Part shown: one piece after another, positions 1 through 7,908 of the stretch | Layout: each line of letters begins with the position of its first letter | Position numbering within the stretch: the stretch's first letter is position 1 | Notes under the pieces: model-generated | The model's input: the letters and a program-made list of their open reading frames with translations, nothing else | The model's database searches: none | Told to the model about the DNA's origin: nothing | Source: Streptococcus mitis | Lineage (GTDB): Bacteria; Bacillota; Bacilli; Lactobacillales; Streptococcaceae | Direction: 5' to 3' | NCBI RefSeq assembly: GCF_009496285.1 | Contig: NZ_WIJK01000019.1 | Location: 1-43,131, forward strand | Length of the DNA: 43,131 bases | Translations under genes and position numbers: made by a program

Positions 1-64
1 GGGATAGCCTTTCTAAATGGTTTATTAAGCAATTCTATTTTACCAAGACTATCGCAACCATGCA

Positions 65-94
65 AAAAGCAACGGCAAAAACCGTTGCTTTTTT
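65..94. terminator. bidirectional rho-independent terminator
   Basis: The inverted repeat AAGCAACGG - CAAAAA loop - CCGTTGCTT has an A-run on the left and a T-run on the right, so it can end transcription both ways. It lies about 30 nt past the stop of the minus-strand XRE gene, and read on the minus strand it should end that transcript. Bases 1-64 hold no gene I can support. On the minus strand they show an extended -10-like TGGTAAAAT and an AGAAAGG motif, which may belong to a gene starting left of the window. Confidence 0.75.
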
Positions 95-125
95 GATAGA
101 ATCGAGACACTATTGTCCCAGACTC

Positions 126-464
126 TTATTTGATATTCTTTACAATTTCATTAAATGAAGATATAATTTTTCCTTGTTTTTCTTTGGGTAACCTTGTTAA
201 ATTTTCAAAAAGTATTTCTGGGGAGTCTTCTCTTTCTGATGCATATGATTGTAGATTAAAGAACTCCTCGACCGTTAGATTTAGGGCTTTGATCACGGAT
301 TCAAGAGTTTTTATCTTAAAATCATACTTCATGTTCTCTATATTTTGAATCGCTTTAACACCTAGGCCAGCGATTTCAGATAACTTTTCCTGACTTAATC
401 CTTGTGCTTTTCTACACTCACGTATGCGAAATGCGATATGCTTTTGTAATTTATTGTATTCCAT
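126..464 (-). CDS. XRE-family (Cro/C1 HTH) transcriptional regulator
   Basis: This is a 112-residue protein with an N-terminal Cro/C1-type helix-turn-helix (about residues 10-65, with LSQEKLSEIAGLG and an IENMKYDFKIKTLE recognition/support region) and a short charged tail ending in EIVKNIK. I chose the ATG at 464 because the longer frame (from 521) would start upstream of, or within, a likely -10 (TATACT read on the minus strand near 505). An ATG at 476 is also possible, and no strong ribosome site separates the two. It is divergent from the LPXTG gene at 597 and probably controls it or itself. It is clearly related to the XRE protein at 5497-5847: both share the AGLG and EEFFN motifs and an LP..K tail. 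The target is inferred from position only. Confidence 0.8.
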   Translation of the reverse strand: MEYNKLQKHIAFRIRECRKAQGLSQEKLSEIAGLGVKAIQNIENMKYDFKIKTLESVIKALNLTVEEFFNLQSYASEREDSPEILFENLTRLPKEKQGKIISSFNEIVKNIK

Positions 465-535
465 GTTATATACCATTTTACTATCTGTTTTCTCTAAAAA
501 TAAGTATAATAAACTATCCAAAAACGATAAAAGTA

Positions 536-544
536 TGGTAAAAT
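536..544 (+). promoter_or_regulatory. extended -10 promoter for the LPXTG surface protein, with a nearby palindrome
   Basis: TGGTAAAAT forms an extended -10 (TG at 536-537, TAAAAT at 539-544). It overlaps the perfect palindrome ATAGTACTAT at 543-552, a possible operator for the divergent XRE regulator. A second 8-bp palindrome, TTGTACAA, lies at 576-583, just before the AAAGGAG ribosome site at 583-589. No good -35 is visible. Operator function is inferred. Confidence 0.5.
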
Positions 545-596
545 AGTACTATAGTTTAATAAAATGCATAGGGCATTGTACAAAAGGAGTTAATAA

Positions 597-3293
597 ATGT
601 CAAAAGCTACGGAAAATAGTCATAGTACTGCTAAAAAATTGTATACAGGTACGGTTATTTCTGCCATCGCAGCAACTGGTCTTGTCGGCACAATCGGAAC
701 TGCTCACGCAGATACAGTAGAGCTTCCATTACCTACAACTGCTAAAACTGAACCAGCTTTGGTTGAAAAAGAAGCACCTAAGAAAGTGGAAGTGAAAACT
801 CCTACTAAGGAAGAAGTTGCTGAACTTGGTGCTACTGCTAAACAAACCCAAGAAGATGCAGATAAGGCAAAAGAAGTCTTGGATCAAGCGAATGAAACAT
901 CTGATAAAGCAGAAAAGAAAGTCGCTGACTTGAAACAAGCTAAAGACGATGCTCAAAAGATTGCGGACAAAGCAACTCCTGAGGTTATTCAAGGTGCTGA
1001 GAAGAAAGTGGAAACTGCGAAAGCAAACGTTCCTACCAAAGAACAAGGGGTATCTTCTGCGCAAACTGAACAAGATGATGCAGACCGTAACGTTGCTATT
1101 CAAGGCAAAACTGTTGGTACAAAACAAGCAGAAGTGACTCAAGCGCAAAATGGTGTGACTGATGCTAAAGCAGAAGTGAAAAGCGTTGAGGATGCTTTGA
1201 ATGGTGTTGGTCTTGCAAATGCTAAAGAAGCGCAAGCAAGTGCAATCAAAGAGGAAAGTGACAGTAAGCAAGCTCAAGCTGATGCGCAAACTTCTCTTGA
1301 CGCTGCTAAGAAGTTGGACGGTGAGCTTGCTGACCAACTAAACCAAGCTGAAAAGACCGTTAAAACTGCTACAAAAGATGTAGAGCGTACTGAAAACGAA
1401 GCTAAAGAAGCGAAAACTAACCGTGATAATGTTCTTGCTACTTATAATCAAGCGGTATCAACTCTTGATGCTCTTCAAGATAGCTCTAAGAAACAAACCA
1501 TCACTCTTTCACCAGCTTTCATTCAAGCAGTTAAAGATGAAATGGAACTCATGCGTCAAATCCGTTCAGGTGTCGAAATGACTGAGGAAGAACGTAATGC
1601 TAAGAGCGATGCCATTTATGACCGTATCGTTGGTTCACAAGTAGAACACAAGAAACTCAATAAATATGTTCCAAGCAAAGCAGACCAAGCAGATGAAACT
1701 CGCTACGATATTAACAATCTCCCACAAGAGATTAAAGATGAGTTGAACTACTATGTGGTTGACCTGATTAACCAAATGCGCCGCCAACTTGGACTTTCAG
1801 ATGTTGTTCTTTCAAAAACTTCTCTTGAATTTGCTGATAAGGTTGCTAAAGAGTATGTGAAAGCGAACTTCTCTAAAGCTATGAAAGATGACTACCGTGC
1901 TAAAGGTGGTGTTGGACACTACGCCATCGGTATTAACAAGGTTGCCAAAGAATATGGCATGCCTACAACAGATGCAGAGGAAGAAAACAAAGGTCAACAG
2001 TATTATGAGAATACTGTAACGACTTATACCTTCCATAACTTTGACGATGCTGATGGGGTTTACCGTAAAACTCTTGGTGAAATGAAAGAGAAGTTGTACG
2101 AAGACCTTGTAATGCTCGTTTCAACTAAAGGTGATTATGGACATACACAGGGTATCCTACAATTTGACTATGCGAATGAAACTATTTACTTCGGTGGTGT
2201 CGCACAAAGTAAGACAGATGATTTCTATACTACTCACTTCTTAACTGCTATTCGTAATGAAGAAGTAAAGGACTCTAAATGGGATAAAACACCTATTGCA
2301 AACCCACTTAGCGATGAAGTGATTGAGCGCAAATTGAGTGAAGCTCGTCAAGCACTTGCTGATGCTATGACTGCTCGTGATAACACACAAGCTACTTTTG
2401 AAGCAAAAACAAAAGCAGAGTCAGATGCAAAACTTGCTCTTACAAATGCTGAAGCTAACTTGACTGCTTTGAAGAATGGTGAAAGTCCACTTGCCAACGC
2501 TCAAAAAGCCTTTGATGAAGCGAAAGACCGTCATGATAAAGCAGTTGTAACCCTTTCTAATGCTAACGCTCTTGTTAATAATTTGACTGTTTCTAAAGCT
2601 ACAAAAGAAGCAACTCTTAAACAAGCGCAAGAAAAATTGAAAGACGCTGAGCAAGTTCTTAAAACTGCACAAGAAGCTCTTAAAGCAGAAGAAACTAAGA
2701 TGGCTGAACTTGAAGCAATTGCTGAAAGCAAAGCCCAAGCGGTATCAACTGCTAAGAAAGCACTTCAAGATGCACAAGAAGAAGTTAAACAAGCTGAAAA
2801 AGAGCTTGCAGACCTTAACGGTGCGCACACTCGTTTGAAAGAAGTAAAAGCAGAGCTTGAAAAAGCAGAAGCAGAGCTTAAAGATGCCTACAAAGCACAA
2901 AACGAAGCTAAAGTAGACTATGAGGTTAAGAGCCTTGCAGCAGACCAAGCACAAACTGCTTACGAAACTGCCAAAGCGAAGTTTGAAGAAGCAGAAACAA
3001 AACGCTTGGCTGAACTTGCAGACGCTAAACGTAAAGAGCTTGAAAAAGCTGGCTACCAACCAGTTCCAGTTGTAGATAATAAAGGGAATGTTGTGGATTA
3101 TACAGCAGAAAAAGTAACCGTAGGAACTAAAGACGATAGAACATATCAAGCTCCTGCACAAGCTACAAATGCAAAAGCAGAACCTAAGAAACAACTTCCA
3201 AATACAGGAACAAAGGATTCAGGACTTTTAGCATTGCTTGGAGCAAGTGTTGGACTATTTACTTTAGCAGGAAAACGAAGATATAATAGATAA
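597..3293 (+). CDS. LPXTG cell-wall surface protein with SEC10/PgrA-like surface exclusion domain
   Basis: This 898-residue sortase substrate has a long Gram-positive signal peptide (hydrophobic core about residues 15-36, likely cleavage after AHA at 38). It is followed by a Pro/Lys/Glu-rich stretch and a long Ala/Lys/Glu coiled-coil segment (about 75-295). A globular domain (about 370-560, including NYYVVDLINQMRRQLGLSD and GGVGHYAIGINK) resembles the CAP/SCP-like SEC10/PgrA surface-exclusion domain. A second coiled coil (about 570-830) leads to LPNTG at 867-871, a hydrophobic span and a KRRYNR tail. The start has a good AAAGGAG site. PgrA/Sec10 proteins are known from enterococcal conjugative plasmids, where they reduce uptake from like donors. 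Location near an attachment-site relic fits a mobile-element origin. The role here could equally be adhesion. Confidence 0.85.
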   Translation: MSKATENSHSTAKKLYTGTVISAIAATGLVGTIGTAHADTVELPLPTTAKTEPALVEKEAPKKVEVKTPTKEEVAELGATAKQTQEDADKAKEVLDQANETSDKAEKKVADLKQAKDDAQKIADKATPEVIQGAEKKVETAKANVPTKEQGVSSAQTEQDDADRNVAIQGKTVGTKQAEVTQAQNGVTDAKAEVKSVEDALNGVGLANAKEAQASAIKEESDSKQAQADAQTSLDAAKKLDGELADQLNQAEKTVKTATKDVERTENEAKEAKTNRDNVLATYNQAVSTLDALQDSSKKQTITLSPAFIQAVKDEMELMRQIRSGVEMTEEERNAKSDAIYDRIVGSQVEHKKLNKYVPSKADQADETRYDINNLPQEIKDELNYYVVDLINQMRRQLGLSDVVLSKTSLEFADKVAKEYVKANFSKAMKDDYRAKGGVGHYAIGINKVAKEYGMPTTDAEEENKGQQYYENTVTTYTFHNFDDADGVYRKTLGEMKEKLYEDLVMLVSTKGDYGHTQGILQFDYANETIYFGGVAQSKTDDFYTTHFLTAIRNEEVKDSKWDKTPIANPLSDEVIERKLSEARQALADAMTARDNTQATFEAKTKAESDAKLALTNAEANLTALKNGESPLANAQKAFDEAKDRHDKAVVTLSNANALVNNLTVSKATKEATLKQAQEKLKDAEQVLKTAQEALKAEETKMAELEAIAESKAQAVSTAKKALQDAQEEVKQAEKELADLNGAHTRLKEVKAELEKAEAELKDAYKAQNEAKVDYEVKSLAADQAQTAYETAKAKFEEAETKRLAELADAKRKELEKAGYQPVPVVDNKGNVVDYTAEKVTVGTKDDRTYQAPAQATNAKAEPKKQLPNTGTKDSGLLALLGASVGLFTLAGKRRYNR

Positions 3294-3321
3294 AAAGAAA
3301 GAGAGCGGTGGCTCTCTTTTT
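3292..3321 (+). terminator. rho-independent terminator after the LPXTG gene
   Basis: The stem AAAGAGAGC / GCTCTCTTT with a GGTG loop is followed by a T-run and starts right after the stop codon. It is nearly identical to the hairpin at 4002-4025. Confidence 0.85.
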
Positions 3322-3343
3322 AATAAATGAAAGGATTGACGAT

Positions 3344-3964
3344 ATGAGAACCCCTAAAAGATACTCAGATTTACTCAAACGAAAAGAACTCACTAATGCT
3401 ATTATTGCAGAATGTATATACTCTGTAAATAAGCGAGCTAAAAACTATCGCGACAAGATAAAAGAATATAAAAACGCAAGATATTATTTACATCAACAAA
3501 ATAACATTGAAGATGCTGAAGAAAATATGGAAAAATACTATGATATGAAAGAAAAACTATTGAGTAAATATAAACCAACAATGATTCATAAACAGTATAT
3601 AGGAGAGAAAAAACAACGAGTCTATAGTTATGAAAAAAATTATGAAAAGCTATATAACGAAAAAAGAAATGCTATAGTTTGGAAAAATAGTTACTATGAC
3701 TATGACACTAACAAGGAAATTGAATTTTTTGATTATAGTTTAGGTAAGAAAGAATATCTTTATTTTTTGTACTATGAAATAGGTGAATATAGTTTTCATT
3801 CTCCAATTGATGAAAAAAGAGTAAAAAATTCTCAATTAGAAATCAAAGAGATAGATGAAGACTTTCAAACTCGTGGAGCAGATATTGTGGATTTACTATC
3901 AAAACAATTTGTACAAAAAGTAATAGATTTGTTGGAAAGTGGAGAGTATACATTGTTGGAATAG
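3344..3964 (+). CDS. hypothetical AT-rich orphan protein, 206 aa
   Basis: I do not recognise this protein. I chose the ATG at 3344 because GAAAGGA lies about 9 nt upstream; the open frame runs further up only through the preceding terminator. The product is rich in Lys, Tyr, Glu and Asn, with a charged, probably helical N-terminal half (residues 1-90). It has no signal peptide, no membrane span and no cysteine motif. The C-terminal part (ADIVDLLSKQFVQKVIDLLE) looks helical. Base composition is more AT-rich than the core genes further right, which fits accessory DNA. It lies 50 nt after the LPXTG gene, on the same strand but behind a terminator, and has its own terminator. It sits between a surface-exclusion-like gene and an attachment-site relic, so element cargo is likely. 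No function can be assigned. Confidence 0.7.
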   Translation: MRTPKRYSDLLKRKELTNAIIAECIYSVNKRAKNYRDKIKEYKNARYYLHQQNNIEDAEENMEKYYDMKEKLLSKYKPTMIHKQYIGEKKQRVYSYEKNYEKLYNEKRNAIVWKNSYYDYDTNKEIEFFDYSLGKKEYLYFLYYEIGEYSFHSPIDEKRVKNSQLEIKEIDEDFQTRGADIVDLLSKQFVQKVIDLLESGEYTLLE

Positions 3965-4001
3965 GAAAAAATTGTTCATCAAACATGTATAGTGATAAAT
4001 T

Positions 4002-4025
4002 AAAAGAGAGCAGTGGCTCTCTTTT
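4002..4025 (+). terminator. rho-independent terminator after the orphan gene
   Basis: The stem AAAAGAGAGC / GCTCTCTTTT has an AGTG loop. It is almost the same sequence as the terminator at 3292-3321, including the following TAAT.AATG context. Confidence 0.85.
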
Positions 4026-4110
4026 CTAATGAATGGAAACAAATTAGTATATATGTGAAAATTTTATATAAGGGAAACTTTTGATATTCTGGTTCGATTT
4101 TTGCTTATTT

Positions 4111-4220
4111 TTGATGAAAGTTTACCTTATTTTGATGAAATTACTTAAAATTAGTTGAAATTTTATTTTTTGAAAGCTTATGAAAACGTTGATTTTAAAA
4201 CACTTTGAAATTAGATGAAA
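4111..4220 (+). repeat. cluster of phased TGAAA direct repeats beside the rpsI relic
   Basis: Seven TGAAA motifs, most preceded by TT or GAT (TTGATGAAA, TTTGATGAAA, TTAGTTGAAA, TTTTGAAA, TTATGAAA, CTTTGAAA, TTAGATGAAA), end at 4119, 4140, 4160, 4175, 4185, 4210 and 4220. Spacings are 21, 20, 15, 10, 25 and 10 bp, mostly multiples of a helical turn. The cluster ends about 15 bp before the rpsI-derived sequence. Arm-type integrase sites are a reasonable guess. The rest of 4026-4235 is AT-rich and holds no gene. Confidence 0.45.
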
Positions 4221-4235
4221 TAAGTGGTGCCCCAA

Positions 4236-4283
4236 CCAGGTCTTAAGAAAGCTCGTAAAGCATCACAATTTAGTAAACGTTAA
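4236..4283 (+). pseudogene. rpsI: relic of the rpsI 3' end (S9 C-terminus), probable att site 1
   Basis: This stretch translates in one frame to PGLKKARKASQFSKR followed by TAA, the usual streptococcal S9 C-terminus. Upstream of about 4233 the frame no longer resembles S9, so only the last 15 codons plus stop are present. The following TTCG and a terminator at 4309-4337 continue the rpsI-like 3' context. The second copy at 9009-9056 encodes the same peptide with many synonymous changes. Such partial 3' ends are what site-specific integration into the end of a gene leaves behind. Confidence 0.8.
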
Positions 4284-4308
4284 TTCGAAAGAATTACTGT
4301 ACTTACAA

Positions 4309-4337
4309 AGAGCACCTTTCGGGGTGTTCTTTTTTTA
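4309..4337 (+). terminator. terminator following rpsI relic 1
   Basis: The stem AGAGCACC / GGTGTTCT with loop TTTCGG is followed by a T-run. It has no complete upstream gene, so it is best read as part of the displaced rpsI 3' region. Confidence 0.8.
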
Positions 4338-4448
4338 TTGACACCTTGTGGATTTATAATTAGAAATCTCCTTGAAGGGTATCAGGTAAATGAAAAATTT
4401 GGCGATCATATCCTATTTCTTCGTACTTTAGTCTAATACCTATAATGT

Positions 4449-4490
4449 AAAAAACTCTAGCTATCAGGTAGTTGATAGTTAGAGTTTTTT
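4449..4490 (-). terminator. strong terminator of the LysR gene
   Basis: An 18-bp stem (ACTCTAGCTATCA / TGATAGTTAGAGT flanked by A- and T-runs, one G-T pair, GGTAGT loop) abuts the minus-strand stop codon at 4491. It is symmetric enough to work in both directions. The stretch 4340-4448 shows nothing else. Confidence 0.9.
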
Positions 4491-5369
4491 CTATTCATAT
4501 GATTTAATGAGATTAAATAAGGCTTCTACTTCTGATGACAGTGTAGCTGATTTGAGATAAGCGTAATAAACTGTAAATGTTATCTGGTCCTCCGGTACTA
4601 GAGGAATTTTTATTAAATCATCATCTTCATCAGAAAGTGCGATATCAGCCAGCAAACTAAGGCCAATCCCTTTCTTTAAAAGTTCTTTAATGATGACAAT
4701 GTCGTCACTCTTAAAGAATATTTCTGCCTTGTTTTGATACTTTTGATTAAGCAGTTCAAAAGCTTTCAAGTGAACAAAGTGTTCGTCTAAAAGTATAAAG
4801 GATTGATCTACTAAATCTTCAAAAGTGAGGGAAGGAGCGGTAGCAAGAGGATGGTTCTTAGACAAAACGACATACAGTTCTTTATGAAAGAGTTCATGTG
4901 TCTCTATTGAAGGATGATTGAGTGGTTCAATCAAGCCGAGTAGACTTGCATCAAGGTCTCCTTTGAGGAGAAGATTTAATAATTCTACGGAGCCACCGCG
5001 GATCGGGCGTACCTTTTTTAAAAAATCGAATTGATCTTTTTCGCTTAAGGCAGCAAAGAGATACTGAATGATAATAGGAGGGAATCCTACAGTAGAGTAT
5101 TGGGCCAAGGAACGATTGATTTCTTTGCGAGTAGAAATGACCTCAGGTAAGATCTTTTCTGTATGCTTTAGAAGGATTTGTCCTTGAGGAGTGAGTTTGA
5201 AGGAACGATGCGAGGGATCGTGGTGAATCAATTTGCAATTAAAAGATTCTTCTAAGCGCTTGATGGCATAAGAAATAGATGGTTGGCTGACTTTGTGTTG
5301 TTTTGCAACTTCCGTATAGGATTGAAGCTGGCAGAGGTCATAAAAATATTGTAGATCTTTTAAATTCAT
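4491..5369 (-). CDS. LysR-family transcriptional regulator, MleR-like
   Basis: This 292-residue protein has the usual LysR length. It has an N-terminal winged helix-turn-helix (residues 1-60; AKQHKVSQPSISYAIKRLEE is the helix-turn-helix) and a substrate-binding-like effector domain (about 90-290). In lactococci and S. mutans a LysR protein, MleR, activates the malolactic genes, and this gene lies near mleS-mleP on the opposite strand, so the same role is likely here, with L-malate as the probable inducer. No clean Shine-Dalgarno precedes the ATG (AAAGTGAG is the best match), but no better start exists. The assignment to MleR rests on context, not on a diagnostic motif. Confidence 0.8.
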   Translation of the reverse strand: MNLKDLQYFYDLCQLQSYTEVAKQHKVSQPSISYAIKRLEESFNCKLIHHDPSHRSFKLTPQGQILLKHTEKILPEVISTRKEINRSLAQYSTVGFPPIIIQYLFAALSEKDQFDFLKKVRPIRGGSVELLNLLLKGDLDASLLGLIEPLNHPSIETHELFHKELYVVLSKNHPLATAPSLTFEDLVDQSFILLDEHFVHLKAFELLNQKYQNKAEIFFKSDDIVIIKELLKKGIGLSLLADIALSDEDDDLIKIPLVPEDQITFTVYYAYLKSATLSSEVEALFNLIKSYE

Positions 5370-5418
5370 AGGGGCTCACTTTCATTAGTTGGAGAAGGAA
5401 AATAAGTGGAAATCACCA

Positions 5419-5435
5419 GATAAATACTTTTTATC
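5419..5435. promoter_or_regulatory. candidate LysR-type operator
   Basis: The inverted repeat GATAAA - TACTT - TTTATC lies about 50 bp upstream of the LysR start codon. Its size and dyad symmetry suit a LysR box. It could serve autoregulation; the malolactic promoter is about 750 bp away. Confidence 0.4.
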
Positions 5436-5496
5436 CGTATCCCACAATTTGACTATACGAGTATTCGCTGGTTAAAATGTAAGTGAGTCAGGGATA

Positions 5497-5847
5497 TCAA
5501 AGGTTATCTAAGATACTTTCAAAAATGACCAACATCTTTTCTCGTTTATCAATAGGGAGTTGTTTAACCTTCATGTTGATTCTTTTGAGTGAAAGATTGT
5601 CGGTCTTATCAGAGGTTGATTCAAGGCTATCAAAATTGAAAAATTCCTCTGGGGTCATCTTTAGGGCGACAATCAATTTTTCAAGACTGTGAATGGTCAG
5701 ATTCACATTTTGGTTTTCAAGTTGATTGATATACTTAAGCCCGAGACCCGCTTGTTCCGAAAGTTCTTCCTGGCTCATTTTTTTCTGTGTTCGAAAATAT
5801 TTCACTTTTTGGGAAATATATTGTTGTAAATAGTTTTTATTCGTCAT
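5497..5847 (-). CDS. XRE-family (Cro/C1 HTH) transcriptional regulator, second copy
   Basis: This 116-residue protein has a Cro/C1 helix-turn-helix at about residues 12-65 (KKMSQEELSEQAGLGLKYIN) and a tail ending LPIDKREKMLVIFESILDNL. I chose the ATG at 5847 because homology to the XRE protein at 126-464 begins there (MTNKNYLQQYIS against MEYNKLQKHIAF). The longer frame overlaps a likely promoter and palindrome. No good ribosome site is seen. It is divergent from mleS across about 360 bp and tandem with the LysR gene. A role in control of the island or of mle expression is inferred from position only. Confidence 0.75.
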   Translation of the reverse strand: MTNKNYLQQYISQKVKYFRTQKKMSQEELSEQAGLGLKYINQLENQNVNLTIHSLEKLIVALKMTPEEFFNFDSLESTSDKTDNLSLKRINMKVKQLPIDKREKMLVIFESILDNL

Positions 5848-5892
5848 ATAAATAGAATACAAGTTTTGCATGACAAAAAAACATCTTAAAAA

Positions 5893-5908
5893 ATACAAAG
5901 TATTGTAT
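5893..5908. promoter_or_regulatory. candidate XRE operator/promoter
   Basis: The perfect dyad ATACAA - AGTA - TTGTAT lies about 45 bp upstream of the XRE start. Read on the minus strand it overlaps a plausible -10 (TACAAT). This is typical of autorepression by small XRE proteins, but binding is inferred. Confidence 0.4.
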
Positions 5909-6173
5909 AACAAACTTATATAATATTTATTTTAATTCGGATTGCCAATTTGTATGATTAGTTTCTTTTACTCGAAACTTTTAGTAAAGAGTGATCATCG
6001 AGAGTTTTATGAGTTCAGAACTTTATAAAATATAACAACTTAAAGTGCCATTAACAATAGTGTTTTAAGTATAAAGAGCTTATTAGAAAATTGTCTTCGT
6101 AGACTCATTATAACATATGCGTACACAATAGTATTTTTTAAACAACAAAGTTTTCCAAACAATTCATTTTAAG

Positions 6174-6198
6174 TGGTATAATAGGAGTAAAAAGGAGG
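6174..6198 (+). promoter_or_regulatory. mleS promoter and ribosome site
   Basis: TGGTATAAT (TG at 6174-6175, TATAAT at 6177-6182) is a consensus extended -10. A strong AAAGGAGG site (6191-6198) sits 7 nt before the ATG. No convincing -35 is seen, so an activator may help. The remaining spacer from 5914 is AT-rich with nothing further to report. Confidence 0.7.
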
Positions 6199-6205
6199 TT
6201 GCACT

Positions 6206-7831
6206 ATGACTGCACATGATATTTTAAACAACCCTTTCCTTAATAAGGGAACTGCCTTTACCTTAGAGGAGCGAAAGGAACTAGGTCTTATTGGTTTACT
6301 GCCACCGTATGTTCAAACGATTGAAGAGCAAGCGGCGCAAACTTATGCACAAATGCAAACAAAAGCCAATGATTTGGAAAAGCGTCTTTTCCTAATGGAA
6401 ATTTTTAATACCAACCGGACTCTTTTCTATTACCTCTTTTCTCAACATTTGGAGGAATTCAATCCAATTGTATACGATCCAACCATTGCAGATACCATTG
6501 AAGGCTATAGTGACCTCTTTGTAGACCCCCAATATGCGGGATATCTTGATATCAATCATCCTGAAAATATTGAAGCTACTTTGAAAAATGCCGCTGGGGA
6601 TCGCGAGATTCGTCTCATTGTTGTAACAGATGCAGAAGGAATCCTTGGAATCGGTGACTGGGGAACAAATGGTGTCGATATTTCTGTTGGGAAATTGATG
6701 GTCTACACGGGTGCTGCTGGAATCGATCCTTCTATGGTTCTTCCTTTAGTTATTGATGCAGGGACTAACCGCGAAGAACTTCGTAACAATCCTAATTACT
6801 TAGGAAATCGTCACGAACGGGTTCGCGGAGATCGTTACTACGACTTCATTGACCAATTTGTTCAAACAGCAGAACGTCTCTTTCCTAAACTCTACCTTCA
6901 CTGGGAAGACTTCGGTCGCTCGAATGCTGCCAATATTCTTGAAAAATACCGAAAACAAATTCCAACTTTTAATGATGATATTCAAGGTACAGGAATCGTT
7001 ACCCTAGGTGGTATCTTTGGTTCACTGGATATTAGTGGTGAAAAATTAACAGATCAAGTTTATCTCTGCTATGGTGGTGGTACTGCGGGCGCAGGAATTG
7101 CCGCTCGTGTTCTTCGTGAAATGGTGAGTGAAGGTCTTTCTGAAGAAGAAGCCTATAAACATTTCTTTATGGTTGATAAACAAGGTCTTCTCTTTGATGA
7201 CATGGATGACCTGACCCCTGAACAAAAACCGTTTGCTAAGAAACGTGCCGACTTTAGTAACGCAGACAAGTTGACTGACCTGCTTGAAGTAGTGAAGACT
7301 GTGAAGCCAACCATTCTTGTAGGAACTTCAACTCAACCTAATACCTTCACTAAAGAAATAGTAGAAGCTATGTGTGAAAATACAGAACGTCCGATGATCT
7401 TCCCTTTGTCAAATCCAACCAAACTAGCAGAAGCTAGTGCCAAAGATTTGATTGAATGGTCAGATGGCAAAGCTTTTGTCGCAACAGGAATTCCTGCTGA
7501 TACAGTTTCTTATAAAGGTGTCGACTATGTGATTGGTCAAGCCAATAATGCCTTGATTTACCCAGGTCTTGGTCTAGGTATGCTGGCTTCTGAAGCAAGT
7601 CTTTTGACTGATGAAATGATTGGAGCAGCAGCTCATTCATTGAGTGGTATTGTTAATCCAGGCCAACCAGGAGCTCCTGTCTTGCCACCATTTAAGTATG
7701 TAGCAGATGTTTCTATTAAAGTAGCAGAAGCAGTCGCTAAAAAAGCACAAGAGCAAGGTCTTGCGCGTGCTAAGGAAACAGATATGGCCAAAGCAGTTCG
7801 TGATTTGAAGTGGTATCCAGAGTATAAATAA
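6206..7831 (+). CDS. mleS: malolactic enzyme
   Basis: This 541-residue protein has the family length. It is a cytosolic NAD+- and Mn2+-dependent enzyme that decarboxylates L-malate directly to L-lactate and CO2, raising internal pH and driving a proton-motive cycle with the malate carrier. Visible features are the malic-enzyme N-terminal signature ([30 protein letters not shown] at about 145-164) and the FNDDIQGTG motif (about 255) that helps bind the metal and NAD. A Rossmann glycine loop [15 protein letters not shown] begins near residue 288. Malolactic and malic enzymes are homologous; the pairing with a malate permease and a LysR gene, and the [19 protein letters not shown] start, favour the malolactic enzyme. 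Confidence 0.93.
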   Translation: MTAHDILNNPFLNKGTAFTLEERKELGLIGLLPPYVQTIEEQAAQTYAQMQTKANDLEKRLFLMEIFNTNRTLFYYLFSQHLEEFNPIVYDPTIADTIEGYSDLFVDPQYAGYLDINHPENIEATLKNAAGDREIRLIVVTDAEGILGIGDWGTNGVDISVGKLMVYTGAAGIDPSMVLPLVIDAGTNREELRNNPNYLGNRHERVRGDRYYDFIDQFVQTAERLFPKLYLHWEDFGRSNAANILEKYRKQIPTFNDDIQGTGIVTLGGIFGSLDISGEKLTDQVYLCYGGGTAGAGIAARVLREMVSEGLSEEEAYKHFFMVDKQGLLFDDMDDLTPEQKPFAKKRADFSNADKLTDLLEVVKTVKPTILVGTSTQPNTFTKEIVEAMCENTERPMIFPLSNPTKLAEASAKDLIEWSDGKAFVATGIPADTVSYKGVDYVIGQANNALIYPGLGLGMLASEASLLTDEMIGAAAHSLSGIVNPGQPGAPVLPPFKYVADVSIKVAEAVAKKAQEQGLARAKETDMAKAVRDLKWYPEYK

Positions 7832-7908
7832 TTCACTGCTGCTGTCTATCCTTCGCTAGCGACAGATTTGTATGGGCTGTGGACTTAAGTAATTTAGAAA
7901 GGATACCT

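Noticed and set aside
1..64. Partial gene at the left edge
   Set aside because: A plus frame stops at 5-7 and other frames show no recognisable protein. A minus-strand promoter-like TGGTAAAAT is present but the gene would be outside the window.
729..3194. Long open frames on the minus strand and in other frames within the LPXTG gene
   Set aside because: They are shadows of the repetitive Ala/Lys/Glu coiled coil; the translations are Phe/Cys/Ser-rich and have no ribosome sites.
5449..5692. A TTGACT-18-TAAAAT promoter-like pair and an open frame (5483-5692, plus strand) antisense to the XRE gene
   Set aside because: The frame mirrors the XRE gene and has no ribosome site. An antisense RNA is possible but one promoter-like match is not enough.
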